Shown here in pieces: positions 25,982 through 36,061 of a DNA stretch of 64,000 bases. This DNA comes from Scandinavium lactucae. GTDB taxonomy: Bacteria; Pseudomonadota; Gammaproteobacteria; Enterobacterales; Enterobacteriaceae. The stretch spans positions 36,277-100,276 of the forward strand of contig NZ_JAWXRD010000031.1 in NCBI RefSeq assembly GCF_033843265.1. The letters run 5' to 3'. Under the pieces are notes generated by a model, which saw nothing but the letters and a program-made list of their open reading frames with translations, made no database searches and had not been told where the DNA came from. The number at the start of each line of letters is the position of its first letter. Within the stretch, counting starts at the first letter, position 1. Position numbers and translations under genes: made by a program.

Positions 25982-27174
25982 TGGCGTGTGGCTCCGGCTG
26001 CGGCCTGCTGCAGTTTCTGCGCGAGGCGTGGTTCGTAGTACTGGGCACCTTCAAGACTCAGCTGCTGGCCAGAGATGATGGCGTTCTCCTGCAGCTGCTG
26101 TTTAATGCCCAAAAGCAGGGCGTTCTCGAGGCTCTGAATACGGATGGACTCACGCAGGAGGTTGTCACCATCCATCGCCTGCAGGTCGGTCTGATAATCC
26201 GTATTGGCGTACCGGCGATTGACTTCGAAGGACTCAAATTCACGTAACGACATCATGCCGGTGCGTTTTGCTTCCGCTGAGGCATTCTCATCAAACCAGG
26301 CTTTGCTCGATGGCGTCTGGAGTGCTTCGGCCAGCACATCCTTTGTGGCTTCGTTGGGCTGACTGGCGGCAACCATCGCCAGCTGCGGTTGCTCAGCTGC
26401 ACTTTGTATGGCGTCATGCTCTGTCATCATCCCGATGTACTGACGACCGCTGTCCGTTTTGACTTCCCCTTTTTTCAGCGTTCGCCCCGGGCTTCGACGT
26501 ACCGAGTTTTTGAGGTACATCATCGCGGTGTCAGTCTGCTCCTGGTTGAAGGTCAGCTCCGGGGCTTTGTCTTCCGCGCCGGCGCCAGCCAGCAGTGAAC
26601 GGACTTCTTTGTCCCCACCCGGATATGCCGATTCGCCGCTACAGAGCTCACCCCAGGCATCCGCATCTTCTTTTGTGCAGTAGTTCCGGTGGATTTCTGC
26701 CGTGGCAAACAGACCTTTTTCCGGTACGTCGGGTTTAGATGACAGGACCTTTTTGATGGCGCTATTACTGACGCCACCGCCACTGGCCAGCGTTGATTGT
26801 TTTGCCGAGGACTGACGCGCGATTTGTGAGGCCTGCCCGGAGGCAGACTCACTGCAGATACTGTCCGGTACGGTGTAGCTGCGTCTGGCTTGCTCGAGGT
26901 TCTGCACCTGTTGTGCATAGGTGGCGTACTGTTGCATGTTCTCCGTTGACTGCTGGATCATGGCCGCAATCTTGTCGTTGCCGGAACTGATGGCCCCGCC
27001 AATCTGCTGGTTAGTGGAGAGGATGGTGCCCAGTGTGCTGTTGGCCGTACTCAGCTGCGGCACAATCTGGGTGGTGACAGGAATGCTGCTCATTACCTCC
27101 ACCGGGTAGGCCATCGCCTGTGTTGCGGACAGCAGAAGGCCGCCGATGGCGACGGCCAGAAGTCGTTTCTTCAT
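25978..27174 (-). CDS. traW: Transfer protein TraW (IcmX-like), exported
   Basis: 398 aa. Signal peptide of about 22 residues (KKRLLAVAIGGLLLSATQAMA), helical N-terminal region rich in Gln/Thr, then paired cysteines (NYCTKEDADAWGELCSGE). IcmX homologues are periplasmic or secreted parts of type IVB systems. Placed between traU and traX as in R64; no separate traV is present between traU and traW. Confidence 0.82.
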   Translation of the reverse strand: MKKRLLAVAIGGLLLSATQAMAYPVEVMSSIPVTTQIVPQLSTANSTLGTILSTNQQIGGAISSGNDKIAAMIQQSTENMQQYATYAQQVQNLEQARRSYTVPDSICSESASGQASQIARQSSAKQSTLASGGGVSNSAIKKVLSSKPDVPEKGLFATAEIHRNYCTKEDADAWGELCSGESAYPGGDKEVRSLLAGAGAEDKAPELTFNQEQTDTAMMYLKNSVRRSPGRTLKKGEVKTDSGRQYIGMMTEHDAIQSAAEQPQLAMVAASQPNEATKDVLAEALQTPSSKAWFDENASAEAKRTGMMSLREFESFEVNRRYANTDYQTDLQAMDGDNLLRESIRIQSLENALLLGIKQQLQENAIISGQQLSLEGAQYYEPRLAQKLQQAAAGATRQ

Positions 27175-27188
27175 GGGGTTTGCCTTAA

Positions 27189-30100
27189 TCAGATTTGCAG
27201 GCCGCGCGCTGCAATCAGCTCGCTGGCCAGTCGGTTAATCACGTTGCCGTGGTCAGTTTCACGCGCTTCCTTCTGGCGCAGGTCAATGAGGTTGACGGCA
27301 GTCCCTGTCGGGAAGGCTTCAGCCAGGATGGCTCTGGCCCTACGACCGTCGAGGAGGTCATACAGCTGATCGCGCAAGGCGGCATCTTTCGGGGTTGAGT
27401 TGAGCGCCCACAGCTCCTTTGGGCCGAGGGTGTTTTTGAGGATCTGCACGACTCTGCCAGTTTTCAGACGGAAACACGCCAGGAAGTGAGTACCGCTGCC
27501 GTCAGGGGAGGCCCCGGAGCCGATATGGCGGAACGTCTGTGCGGTGTGCGCCGGCACGCCAAAATGCTCAGTCAGCAAAGGCAGATCCTCATGGCTGATT
27601 TGCATCAGGTAGAGGCTGTTGGCTGACTTCAGAATTTCATGCGGGAAGTGGTTCAGATACTGAGAGCTCAGCACGGTTCGGATGAAGAATTTTCGGTTTT
27701 CCAGATCCTGGGTAACCAGTTTATTCATGATAAACGGAATATCTTTGGCGTTGTGCAGCTCGTCGTAAATCTTGGTTTTTACCTCCTGGGCCAGCTGGGT
27801 CAGTCGGTCGTGATGGAACGGCTGGTACATTTCTGGCAGTTCGCGCATCAGTTCATTACGGTACTGCGGCAGCTCAAAATGCCCGGCGGCCAGTTGTCCG
27901 GCATACAGATACATCAGACCGGTTTTGACCTGACCGGCACGCGTTTTGCCGCCGACCACGTTGTTCAGGTCAATGGCTATTACGCGCGTGTTCGAATTGA
28001 GCTCGAAGACGGTGCGACCGGAGATCATTTTGTAGGTACGTAAGGCATCTGACAGGCAGCGGCTGATATAGGAGAGCAGCGTTTCGCCACTGCCTTCGCG
28101 GGTAATGGCGCCGTACTGCATCCGAACGTCTTCATCATTGAGGTACACCTGAAGATCGCTCAGCTCCGGCATGGCCTGATAATGTGCCCGCGTGGCAGCG
28201 TTGAGTTCCCCGCGGGAAAAGAGCAAGTCCCTGACCTCATACCAGGTGGCTTTTGACCACCAGTCGGTATCGTACTCAAGGCGAATGCCCGTTTTTTCCA
28301 GTGCCTCATCAACCCGCGGCTCGAGCGTTTGTGCATAACGCACCGGCGCCAGGCTGGCATTGGTTTCAAAGGCCGTATCAATAACCCGGCTCAGGATCTG
28401 CCGGCAGTCCTGCGAATTGGGCGGTGTTCCCGTCTCCGGGTTCACGCACAGTGTTTCGCAGATGCTGAGAAGGTATTCCTTTTCCGGCGTCAGCGGGTAT
28501 TTCATCCCGAGCTGTACGTCAAACGGGTTCTTACAGTGCTGGCGGCTATTTTCCAGTACCAGACCCTCCACCTCATGCTGACGGGATTTGGATAGTGCAT
28601 CGCGGATGAGCCTCACCAGACCCTGTGCGGAAAAGCCTTTATCGACATAGGACAGAAACGGCAGGTTGCTCTGGCCGGAGAAAAGAATGGCCTCGCTGAG
28701 AGCCCCCAGGGCCACCGATTTGCCGGTGCCGGGTTCACCTGCAACGATTTCCGTAAATTTTGTCTGCAGGTTGCTGGCCAGTTTTACCGGGAAGGGCTTG
28801 CCGTCAGGGGTGGCAAACACAATGCTGGCATCGTCAGCCCACGGTGTGGCCGGGCGCTGCAGGGGAAGCAATGCCAGTGCTGCTGACAGGGGCGGGTACA
28901 TCAGTGACGGAATACTGAGTGCGTTTGCCCCCACCAGTGTTGACGTCCAGGCACGCATCGGATCCCCGAATGTGCCCGTCACTTCACACACCCCCCAGGA
29001 CTGGAGTCCTTTCTGAAGCAGAGTACGGTTACGCTTTGCTGTTTCTTTATCCCGGGCCCAGGTGCTGGCGCAAATGGTCATCACACAGACCGGTTCACTT
29101 TTATCCGTTTCCTCCAGCCATTGAACGGAATTGTAGACCGGCCGCAGCGGTGGCAGCAGGCCTGCCAGTCCCAGAATGGTTCTCTTCCCGCCGAGCGCTT
29201 TCACTCCGCCGGGCATCAAATCCATACGGATACGCCAGGGCAGGTTACGGTTGATTTTGTCAAACAGCTGGCTGAACGTTTCCGGTTGCTGGGGACCCAG
29301 CGAAAGCGCCAGCGTGGTGTGCCAGTGGTTATCAACGTGAATGAAACTGCCATCGATCACAGGTTCGCTGTTGAATAACTGATAGTGAAGATGAGGCGCC
29401 AGCAGCGTTGAATGGTCGTTACCCTTCGGACGTCCATGAGGCCACTTCACATCGCCGGGCAAAAATGGGCGCCAGGACTCTGACGTGCTGTCGCGTTCGA
29501 TTTCCTCACGTTGCGCCAGTCCAAATTCATGGGCATTCATCAGGCGGATACGGGTACCAAAGTCGCCCTTACCAAACTGATTTTCCAGCATGATAATAAA
29601 GGTGTCGTGGCGAATTTTAAGCCCTTCCAGGGCCTGAAATACAGGGTTCTGGCCATAGCGCGCGCCCGGGCTTTTCTTCAGTACAGCTTCACGTCGTTTT
29701 TCTTCATCGCGGATCTCCGTGGTAGACAGCGCTTCCCGGGCGGTATACACCACCAGGAAAGCCCGTTCCCGGGCGATGAAGGGCGCCATTTTCTCAATAC
29801 GCTCATCCAGAATATCTGTCAGGTCGAGACCCATACGCTTCAGACTACGGTACTGGTGAGCCAGCAATTTTTTTAGTTCGGCCTGGGCTTTATCCGGGTC
29901 GCATTCGAAAACGAAGCTCAGTTTACGGCCGTGTTCTTTAAACTCACTGGTCAGCAGGGTTGTCAGATGTGCAATGTAATTACTGAACAGTGCCTTATCC
30001 CGCCTCTCTTCTTCCGTAATGGCTTTCTGTTCATTGAACGCGCAATAGGTTCCCTCGATTTCAAATACGCTGGCGTAATGGCCTTCCTCAGTGAGGAAAA

Positions 30101-30266
30101 TGTACGGTGAGGCCATGCCCGGGCGACGTTTGCGATCGTCGTCGGTCAGGCCAATCGTGGTGCGCAGGTCACAGTAACGGGTAAAGTCCTGGCCCAGCGC
30201 ATAGCGCGAGACCCAGGCAATGGCTTCTTCCACGCCTTCCAGCGCGGTGACCAGTGGGTTTTTCAT
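27189..30266 (-). CDS. traU: Conjugation ATPase TraU (DotO/IcmB-like, VirB4 class)
   Basis: 1025 aa from the ATG at 30266; a start at 30305 would overlap traT. Walker A GEPGTGKS at residues 510-517 and a long C-terminal ATPase half. TraU is the large cytoplasmic ATPase that energises the type IVB channel. Its length is close to that of R64 TraU. Confidence 0.92.
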   Translation of the reverse strand: MKNPLVTALEGVEEAIAWVSRYALGQDFTRYCDLRTTIGLTDDDRKRRPGMASPYIFLTEEGHYASVFEIEGTYCAFNEQKAITEEERRDKALFSNYIAHLTTLLTSEFKEHGRKLSFVFECDPDKAQAELKKLLAHQYRSLKRMGLDLTDILDERIEKMAPFIARERAFLVVYTAREALSTTEIRDEEKRREAVLKKSPGARYGQNPVFQALEGLKIRHDTFIIMLENQFGKGDFGTRIRLMNAHEFGLAQREEIERDSTSESWRPFLPGDVKWPHGRPKGNDHSTLLAPHLHYQLFNSEPVIDGSFIHVDNHWHTTLALSLGPQQPETFSQLFDKINRNLPWRIRMDLMPGGVKALGGKRTILGLAGLLPPLRPVYNSVQWLEETDKSEPVCVMTICASTWARDKETAKRNRTLLQKGLQSWGVCEVTGTFGDPMRAWTSTLVGANALSIPSLMYPPLSAALALLPLQRPATPWADDASIVFATPDGKPFPVKLASNLQTKFTEIVAGEPGTGKSVALGALSEAILFSGQSNLPFLSYVDKGFSAQGLVRLIRDALSKSRQHEVEGLVLENSRQHCKNPFDVQLGMKYPLTPEKEYLLSICETLCVNPETGTPPNSQDCRQILSRVIDTAFETNASLAPVRYAQTLEPRVDEALEKTGIRLEYDTDWWSKATWYEVRDLLFSRGELNAATRAHYQAMPELSDLQVYLNDEDVRMQYGAITREGSGETLLSYISRCLSDALRTYKMISGRTVFELNSNTRVIAIDLNNVVGGKTRAGQVKTGLMYLYAGQLAAGHFELPQYRNELMRELPEMYQPFHHDRLTQLAQEVKTKIYDELHNAKDIPFIMNKLVTQDLENRKFFIRTVLSSQYLNHFPHEILKSANSLYLMQISHEDLPLLTEHFGVPAHTAQTFRHIGSGASPDGSGTHFLACFRLKTGRVVQILKNTLGPKELWALNSTPKDAALRDQLYDLLDGRRARAILAEAFPTGTAVNLIDLRQKEARETDHGNVINRLASELIAARGLQI

Positions 30267-30289
30267 GCGAATAGTCTCTGATAGGGCCG

Positions 30290-31243
30290 TCAGGACTGAC
30301 GGCAATACTGGTTGTACAGGGACGCCCAGTCGCCAGGCGGAAGGCTCAGGCTGAACGGTCGGGCAGCAATAATGTCCGGATTGGGGATGAGCGCAATATG
30401 GCGCAGCCGTTGTTGCAGGGACTCCCGCAGTGCCGGCGATGACTGCTGCAGCGCCTGGCCAAACTCTCCGGGGTGACTGGTCCCCCAGAAACGCTCTGTT
30501 TCGGCCCGGTGCGCGGCCAGCCAGTTGAGGATCATGGTTGCACCGTTCTGTTGGCGCTCATCCCCGTCACGTCGTGCGGCCACCACCGTTCTTATCAGTC
30601 GGCTGAGGTCTGCCGGCGCGAGCTCCGGCAGATAAACCATGACGCCGTCATTAGCGCCCAGGCGATTCAGATGACGGCTGCACAGGCATACGCCACAGGC
30701 AACGGCCAGGTTATCTTCATGGGTGTTTTCCGGGTTGTTGTCCCGAAATGACAGCAGGTTATTGGGGCTCACGTGTCCGCAGTATTCACAGGCATTGCCG
30801 GTGAGTATCGCCGCCCGCCGGCGCTGTTCTGGATCTTGCCCGGCTCGCTCATGCCCCCAGACCTGGGGTTCAATATCAAAGTGCTGGTAACGAATGGCCG
30901 TGGTCAGGCGCAAATGAGTCACGTGATGACGGGCCCAGCGCCGACAAGCTTTTGTCAGCGGCTCAGTCAGCGAAGATCCCTCGCTTTGCTCAGGCGTCAG
31001 CTGCTGTAACTGTGCTGCCAGAGGTAACAGTGGCAGTAACCAGACATTGCAGTCGTAGCCAGCGTCTGAAGAGATGCCACAGTGATAAAATTCGCTAACA
31101 AGCGGAAGAAGCCACTGGCACAGGTCAGCGGCCTCTTGGGCTTTCAGGTTCAGGGACGGGAGCGTGGTGTCGCTGTCGTCCGGCGGACAAGGCTCCAGCT
31201 GAACGGGGTAAAGGAAACTGACCGTTTCCGGAAATCGCTTCAA
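30290..31243 (-). CDS. traT: Transfer protein TraT (DotN/IcmJ-like)
   Basis: 317 aa. A zinc/HNH-like centre: CEYC (Cys152, Cys155), HEDNLAVACGVCLC (Cys183, Cys186) and SRHLN, which is the IcmJ/DotN signature. IcmJ is a soluble partner of the coupling-protein complex. Lies between traR and traU; the traS of R64 is absent. Not related to the F-plasmid TraT exclusion lipoprotein. Confidence 0.88.
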   Translation of the reverse strand: MKRFPETVSFLYPVQLEPCPPDDSDTTLPSLNLKAQEAADLCQWLLPLVSEFYHCGISSDAGYDCNVWLLPLLPLAAQLQQLTPEQSEGSSLTEPLTKACRRWARHHVTHLRLTTAIRYQHFDIEPQVWGHERAGQDPEQRRRAAILTGNACEYCGHVSPNNLLSFRDNNPENTHEDNLAVACGVCLCSRHLNRLGANDGVMVYLPELAPADLSRLIRTVVAARRDGDERQQNGATMILNWLAAHRAETERFWGTSHPGEFGQALQQSSPALRESLQQRLRHIALIPNPDIIAARPFSLSLPPGDWASLYNQYCRQS

Positions 31244-31263
31244 GTTGACCTCCTGAAATGCAG

Positions 31264-31287
31264 GACCCCGGCGCCAGCGCGCCGGGG
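31264..31287 (-). other. GC-rich hairpin between traT and traR
   Basis: Perfect 9-bp arms CCCCGGCGC (31266-31274) and GCGCCGGGG (31279-31287), 4-nt loop, in the 51-nt gap after the traR stop. There is no T-run, so it is more likely an mRNA processing or stability element than a terminator. Confidence 0.5.
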
Positions 31288-31294
31288 CGTGAAA

Positions 31295-31678
31295 TTAACC
31301 TACATCAACCGGGTTCAGCTGAATGGTGCTCTGACCTTTCTTGATGAACTGGTCAATGGCAATCATGATGCAGCCGGCACCGATACAGGTCAGGACCCAG
31401 CCCCAGCCAATCTGCGGGTTCTTTTTCTTGGCCACCCACAGGACAACGCCAATAATGACCAGCCCAATACCGCCAAACTTCGCCATTTTCAGCAGGCTCT
31501 TTCCGGAGCCATCGGCGCCCTCAGCCACGGTATCGAGCATCCCAAAAATGCCGTCATCGGCGTGGGCGGGCAGCGTCAGAGTGCCCAGCAGGGCGACAAC
31601 CGGTGCCAGAAGGCGTTGACCCAGAGAAGCACAAGCCAGCCAAAGACGAACGGAAACGGACAGTGTGAAATTACGCAT
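31295..31678 (-). CDS. traR: Transfer membrane protein TraR (IcmD/DotP-like)
   Basis: 127 aa. N-terminal hydrophobic export segment (LGQRLLAPVVALLGTLTLPAHA) and two later membrane segments (GGIGLVIIGVVLWVA and GWVLTCIGAGCIMIAI). Size, topology and position (traQ-traR-traT) match IcmD/TraR. Role: small inner-membrane part of the type IVB channel. Confidence 0.8.
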   Translation of the reverse strand: MRNFTLSVSVRLWLACASLGQRLLAPVVALLGTLTLPAHADDGIFGMLDTVAEGADGSGKSLLKMAKFGGIGLVIIGVVLWVAKKKNPQIGWGWVLTCIGAGCIMIAIDQFIKKGQSTIQLNPVDVG

Positions 31679-31704
31679 TGTTAAAACCTCTTTTGTTTAT
31701 GGAG

Positions 31705-32232
31705 TTAATTCCAGCTCAGACCCAGGGTGGTTTGAAGGGCGTTGAGCAGTTGTGGATTGCAGGCCAGCAGAATGCCGCAGATGAGTATCACCATGCCTGC
31801 AGAGACATCTTCCCGGGCTGACAGGCCAGTGTGGCCATCAACAAGGGAACGGCGGATCCGGGAAAGACCCATGAAGAAAAACAGCACCCCGACTGCACGC
31901 AGCAGGGTAAGAACAGCATCGATGGCGAGCTTGGCCTGCCCCATTGATTCCGGCGCGTAGGCGATGGCATCAAAGGAGACATCACCAAAACTCAGGGTAT
32001 GGGCGGCTTTGTTCATCATCTGTTGCAGGGCGATGAGCGCCCCGCCGAGACAGACCGACACCAGGGCTTTAAGCCCGCTGGCCGGTTTGCCGTTTCGGGC
32101 TCGTTGGGCGACGGAGAACAATGTGAAGATGCAACCGCCAAGGCCGAACATAAAACCCAGTGCCAGTATCAGGCGGATACCGCTTGTCTTGAGACCGTCG
32201 GCGACCTGTACCAGGATTTGAATGGCGTCCAT
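31705..32232 (-). CDS. traQ: Transfer membrane protein TraQ (IcmC/DotE-like)
   Basis: 175 aa with four hydrophobic segments (near residues 17-40, 52-70, 105-125 and 145-162). Start overlaps the traP stop by one base. Assigned by gene order, size and topology; homologous to IcmC/IcmV-class inner-membrane proteins of type IVB systems. Confidence 0.78.
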   Translation of the reverse strand: MDAIQILVQVADGLKTSGIRLILALGFMFGLGGCIFTLFSVAQRARNGKPASGLKALVSVCLGGALIALQQMMNKAAHTLSFGDVSFDAIAYAPESMGQAKLAIDAVLTLLRAVGVLFFFMGLSRIRRSLVDGHTGLSAREDVSAGMVILICGILLACNPQLLNALQTTLGLSWN

Positions 32233-33020
32233 CAGCCCCCCTGGCGAATGACGCCCCTGTCTGTTGTGACGGTGCGTGCAGTCGCATTAATGCTGCGAAT
32301 AGTCATGCCGTTGAGCGTATCGCCGGCCTGTACTGACCAGGTGGATCCGCCATGGGTTATCCAGGCCATACCCGGGTAAATGGTATTGACTCGCCACCCC
32401 TGCACCCCAGTGTTTCGTTGGCTGACAGTGGCTGTTCGCGTGTGCGATGTACGGCGTGCTGACGTGGATTTAACGGTCGTGCGCTTTGCCGGCTGGCTGA
32501 CGGCTTGTGCAGGCGCGGCTGTACCGTTCCCGATGACCTTCAACCGGGCTTCAATCTCCGCCAGGCGCCGTTCTGCATCACTGACCCGTCCATTCAGGGC
32601 ATTTATGCCTTCCTGGTTCGCTTCACTGACCTGCTGCAATGCCTGCGTATCCACTGTCGGGGCGGCGGGCTGAACAGGCTCTGCGTGTTGAGGCAGTTCG
32701 GGTTCCACGGCTGCCGGCGGCCCGGGGTCCGGTGCGGGCGCCTCTTCTTCAACGGGTGCCGTGACCTGAGTATCAGGATGGTCAGGTACAAAGTTGCGCT
32801 GTGGGGGGCTATCCGGCCAAAGTGCATAGACGAGAAGGGCGAGCAGTACACCGCCGGCAATCAGCAGCGTACTGAGGTCATGCCCCATAAACTGACGTTT
32901 AGCCCCGGGGTTGTCGTCTTTAACTGGCGTCTCGACCGCTTCTTCTTCCGGTTCCGGATGAAGTTCAGGCAAAGGCGAAGCCTCGGGCTCAAGGTCCGTA
33001 TCGAAATAGGTATCTTTCAT
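32232..33020 (-). CDS. traP: Transfer protein TraP (IcmG/DotF-like)
   Basis: 262 aa. Acidic Pro/Glu-rich cytoplasmic N-terminus, one membrane segment (about 51-68), a Pro-rich spacer, a predicted coiled coil (about 125-165, ALNGRVSDAERRLAEIEARL) and a basic C-terminal domain. This is the IcmG/DotF bitopic layout, a component of the type IVB core. Between traO and traQ as in R64. Confidence 0.82.
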   Translation of the reverse strand: MKDTYFDTDLEPEASPLPELHPEPEEEAVETPVKDDNPGAKRQFMGHDLSTLLIAGGVLLALLVYALWPDSPPQRNFVPDHPDTQVTAPVEEEAPAPDPGPPAAVEPELPQHAEPVQPAAPTVDTQALQQVSEANQEGINALNGRVSDAERRLAEIEARLKVIGNGTAAPAQAVSQPAKRTTVKSTSARRTSHTRTATVSQRNTGVQGWRVNTIYPGMAWITHGGSTWSVQAGDTLNGMTIRSINATARTVTTDRGVIRQGG

Positions 33021-33031
33021 GGCGTTTCTCT

Positions 33032-34297
33032 TCAGGGATGTAAGGCGGGAACCATACGACTGGCGGGCTGCAGACTCATGGCTGCAGGTTCGTCACGGGT
33101 CTTGATCGCTTTGTCGCTTTCCTTCACTGCCGTCATGAACAACACGGCGATGCTCTGGCCACGATCGACAAGCACCTGTTTCACCGGCAGCTTTTGCGCA
33201 TCCTGACTTATCACCTGACCTGCCTGCTGCGCAGCACCGCCGAGAATGGTGCCCGCCACGGCTTTACCGTCAGGCATGCCCACGCGCCCCTCGAGGGTGC
33301 CGTATCCGGCACTCAGAATTTGCGTATTGGCGCTGGCATACAGCTGACCACCCAGGCCAAGCCCGTGTGCGAGTGCCGGCAGAAGAATACGCGTCGTGTA
33401 CCGGTTGTTAACTGACGAGGCCACAGATGACTGAAGCGTATCCGGCATGGCCGCCCAGGCATCGATACGCCAGGTGTTGTTGTTCCAGTCCATATTGGTG
33501 AAGTGGATGGACACGCCATCGCCGGCGAGCTGAACGCCATTCGCCGTCAGGGTAGCACCGGCGTAAGGCCCCGCCGGGATGCGGGCCAGCACCTGAGACC
33601 CGGTGTTATCAGAGTCAATCGCCGTTTCAATCACACCGCCAGGGCGACTGCCGACGGGGATAAGGATGCGATCCACCGTTGCCGTACCTGAATCTGTCGC
33701 ATTGCCATTCTGTGAAGCCGGAGAAAGGCTGTCGGTCCACCCGGCGAACGGACTGGCAGCTGCGACCCCCGGCGTGCCGGCGGGCTGGGCTGCTTGTCTT
33801 GGAGGTTGTCCGGTGACACTTGCCAGCTGACCTGCCGGAGCGCCGCGTTGAACGGCGAGCTCTTTAAGCAGCGCCTCCAGGGCCTTCTTTCGCTCAGGAT
33901 CGATAGACTGTGCAGGTGCGGGCTGAGGCGGCGGCAGCGAATTTTCAGCACGCGGTGCCGGTGGCGGTGGAGGAGGTGGCGCCTCCTGCGAAATCGGGGG
34001 GACCTGACGGACAGTTCCCGAACCGGCAGAGGCGATAAAACTGGTGTTATTCGCCATTGCCTGCTTAGCACCTTCCGCGTTGTTCTCCCTGAGCAGTGTC
34101 TGGTATTGCGGACTTTCCGCTGTGGTTTTACCGGTTCCGCCGACGGTTTTATCCACGCTTATCCGTGTCACTGCTGGTGGCGGGGCGTTAAGCCAGGAGG
34201 CTATTAAGAAAATCATGGCAATGGCTGCGAAGCCACCGCCGACGATGATTAAGCCGGTTTTCTTCACGTCCCGGCGGGCGTCTTTTTCAGCAGCCAT
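33032..34297 (-). CDS. traO: Core-complex protein TraO (DotG/IcmE-like, VirB10 class)
   Basis: 421 aa. One membrane segment (about 14-31), a long Pro/Gln-rich periplasmic spacer including a polyproline stretch, then a TrbI/VirB10-like C-terminal domain (RPGGVIETAID, RIPAGPYAGATL, RYTTRILLPALAHGLG). TraO bridges the inner and outer membranes. It lacks the long repeat region of Legionella DotG, as plasmid homologues do. Confidence 0.9.
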   Translation of the reverse strand: MAAEKDARRDVKKTGLIIVGGGFAAIAMIFLIASWLNAPPPAVTRISVDKTVGGTGKTTAESPQYQTLLRENNAEGAKQAMANNTSFIASAGSGTVRQVPPISQEAPPPPPPPAPRAENSLPPPQPAPAQSIDPERKKALEALLKELAVQRGAPAGQLASVTGQPPRQAAQPAGTPGVAAASPFAGWTDSLSPASQNGNATDSGTATVDRILIPVGSRPGGVIETAIDSDNTGSQVLARIPAGPYAGATLTANGVQLAGDGVSIHFTNMDWNNNTWRIDAWAAMPDTLQSSVASSVNNRYTTRILLPALAHGLGLGGQLYASANTQILSAGYGTLEGRVGMPDGKAVAGTILGGAAQQAGQVISQDAQKLPVKQVLVDRGQSIAVLFMTAVKESDKAIKTRDEPAAMSLQPASRMVPALHP

Positions 34298-34299
34298 GT

Positions 34300-35313
34300 T
34301 TACTCCAGAGCTAATGTCATCCAGACCGTTTGACCGGCATGAGAAAAAGCCACTTCCGGGGTCAGTGGCAACTTGTAAAGCCAGGTTCCATCACCAGAGG
34401 CCAGGGTCTGTTCGAACTCATCACGCAGCTCGCTGCGCGTGCGAATAAAGAGGTCGTCGCCCATCTGCCAGACCTGCGTATCTGGCACTGCACCCTCCGT
34501 TTTCAGACGGTGCGCGTCTTTAGGGGGGACGCCATCGAGGAAGGCCTGCAGTGTGGGATCGTTCAGGCCAATCTTGGATTGTGGTGCCGCCATTTTTTTC
34601 GCCTGTGGCCCGCGTTGCGGGATACGCAGATCGAGGCGGGTATCAATGACCCGGGACGTCGTCGCGTTGGTGGCCTCTCCGCTGGTGACATCCACGATAA
34701 TCGGTACCGCAAGCCCCTTCAGATACACCGTGATATTCCCCCGGTCATACTGCCGTGTGGCCTGAACTGTCATCACGCTGCTGTCCGGGATGTAACTCAC
34801 CGAAAAGCCCTTATCGTTGGCGTTATAGGGAGGCGCTGCCAGTGGCCAGGGTGCGCCTGTGTTATCCGTAAACATCACTGTGCTGGCCTGATGTGTGGCT
34901 GTCCGGAGTACCGGCAGTGATGCGCCCGGGGACAGATTTACCGTCAGTGTAGAGATACGCGGCACGACGTCGGCAGGCTGCCAGGCCCGCCCACGACTGG
35001 CATCATCGACGGCCCGGCTGACGTTTTCGATCTCACCCCGGTTGAGTGGGGCGGCCTGACTGATGGCCCAGGATTCGGCTGCTGAGAGGGGCGCAGGCGG
35101 CGTCTGGCGTAATGGCGCGGTAATGTCCGTTGCGGGCTCGCTCTGCACCGGCGGAGCCGCCGGAGCAGAGGTTGACGCTGTTTGTGCCGCGGGCGCCGGG
35201 GCAGGCGGCATCGCAGTGGTAGGCGTATTGGTGCGGGCATCGGCCCAGTCAGCGGCCAGCACGGAGCTTGCCGACAAGAGCAATATTGCTGTCGTGAGAA
35301 GTCGAATTTTCAT
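34300..35313 (-). CDS. traN: Core-complex protein TraN (DotH/IcmK-like)
   Basis: 337 aa from the ATG at 35313, preceded by AGGAAACCTC; an ATG five codons upstream is weaker. Signal peptide ending SSVLAA, Pro/Ala-rich N-terminal spacer, and a C-terminal beta-rich domain (SVSYIPDSSVMTVQATRQYD) as in DotH. With TraH and TraI it forms the outer-membrane ring of the type IVB system. Confidence 0.88.
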   Translation of the reverse strand: MKIRLLTTAILLLSASSVLAADWADARTNTPTTAMPPAPAPAAQTASTSAPAAPPVQSEPATDITAPLRQTPPAPLSAAESWAISQAAPLNRGEIENVSRAVDDASRGRAWQPADVVPRISTLTVNLSPGASLPVLRTATHQASTVMFTDNTGAPWPLAAPPYNANDKGFSVSYIPDSSVMTVQATRQYDRGNITVYLKGLAVPIIVDVTSGEATNATTSRVIDTRLDLRIPQRGPQAKKMAAPQSKIGLNDPTLQAFLDGVPPKDAHRLKTEGAVPDTQVWQMGDDLFIRTRSELRDEFEQTLASGDGTWLYKLPLTPEVAFSHAGQTVWMTLALE

Positions 35314-35331
35314 GAGGTTTCCTGACAAGAC

Positions 35332-36048
35332 TTAGCGGTCATCCCGGGTGACCACGGAGGCCACTTCGATTCCTTCCGGTTTGAGCCTGACGTCGGTTCG
35401 CTGGATGCGGATCGTAAAGATGAAGTTCTGAGGCGGCAGGCTGCGGGTCTGGCCATCGAGACTCAGCGTGACGGGGTACTGAACTTCCCAGATGTAGGGT
35501 CCGCCCTGGCCTTCCCGGCCACGCCGGTAAATCATCCCTTTACGGGTGACGTTGGCCGACATCAGCAGCTTGTCCGTTTTCACCCTTGAGAAGAGATTGG
35601 AGTTTGTCAGCGCGGCGTAGTAGCTCCTGAAGCCGTCCTCGGAGAACTTCTGTTGCTGATCGCTTATCTGGGTTCGATAGTTCTTGAAGTCTATCTGGAA
35701 GGCGGCACGTATCATCTTGTCACCAAAATCGATGATGTCATCATCACGATAGACAGGCTCCGACGTGGGGTACACGGCCAGCACACTCCCGTTCAACGTG
35801 GCGAAGTATTTCACCGGCGGGTGAGCAACCTGCCAGGCAAGCCAGGCGTTAACCGGAAACTGCACCAGGTTGAAGGATACAGACACCAGGGCCACCGCCA
35901 GGCACTTACGGGCAAAGGAAGCATTCAGCATCTTGTCTTTATGAAGCTGCATCGCCTCCATGAAGGGGAGCATGCGTTCAGACTCTGCCCGGGCTTCAGC
36001 CGCAGCTGAAGAAGCCTCCCCAGGGGAGGCTGTATGTTGTTTCTTCAC
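35332..36048 (-). CDS. traM: Inner-membrane transfer protein TraM (DotI/IcmL-like)
   Basis: 238 aa. Cytoplasmic N-terminus, one membrane segment (about 50-72) and a periplasmic domain with FKNYRTQISDQQQKFSEDGF and the C-terminal beta strands typical of DotI/IcmL, which are VirB8-like. Between traL and traN as in R64. Confidence 0.9.
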   Translation of the reverse strand: MKKQHTASPGEASSAAAEARAESERMLPFMEAMQLHKDKMLNASFARKCLAVALVSVSFNLVQFPVNAWLAWQVAHPPVKYFATLNGSVLAVYPTSEPVYRDDDIIDFGDKMIRAAFQIDFKNYRTQISDQQQKFSEDGFRSYYAALTNSNLFSRVKTDKLLMSANVTRKGMIYRRGREGQGGPYIWEVQYPVTLSLDGQTRSLPPQNFIFTIRIQRTDVRLKPEGIEVASVVTRDDR

Positions 36049-36061
36049 TGGGTAATTTCCG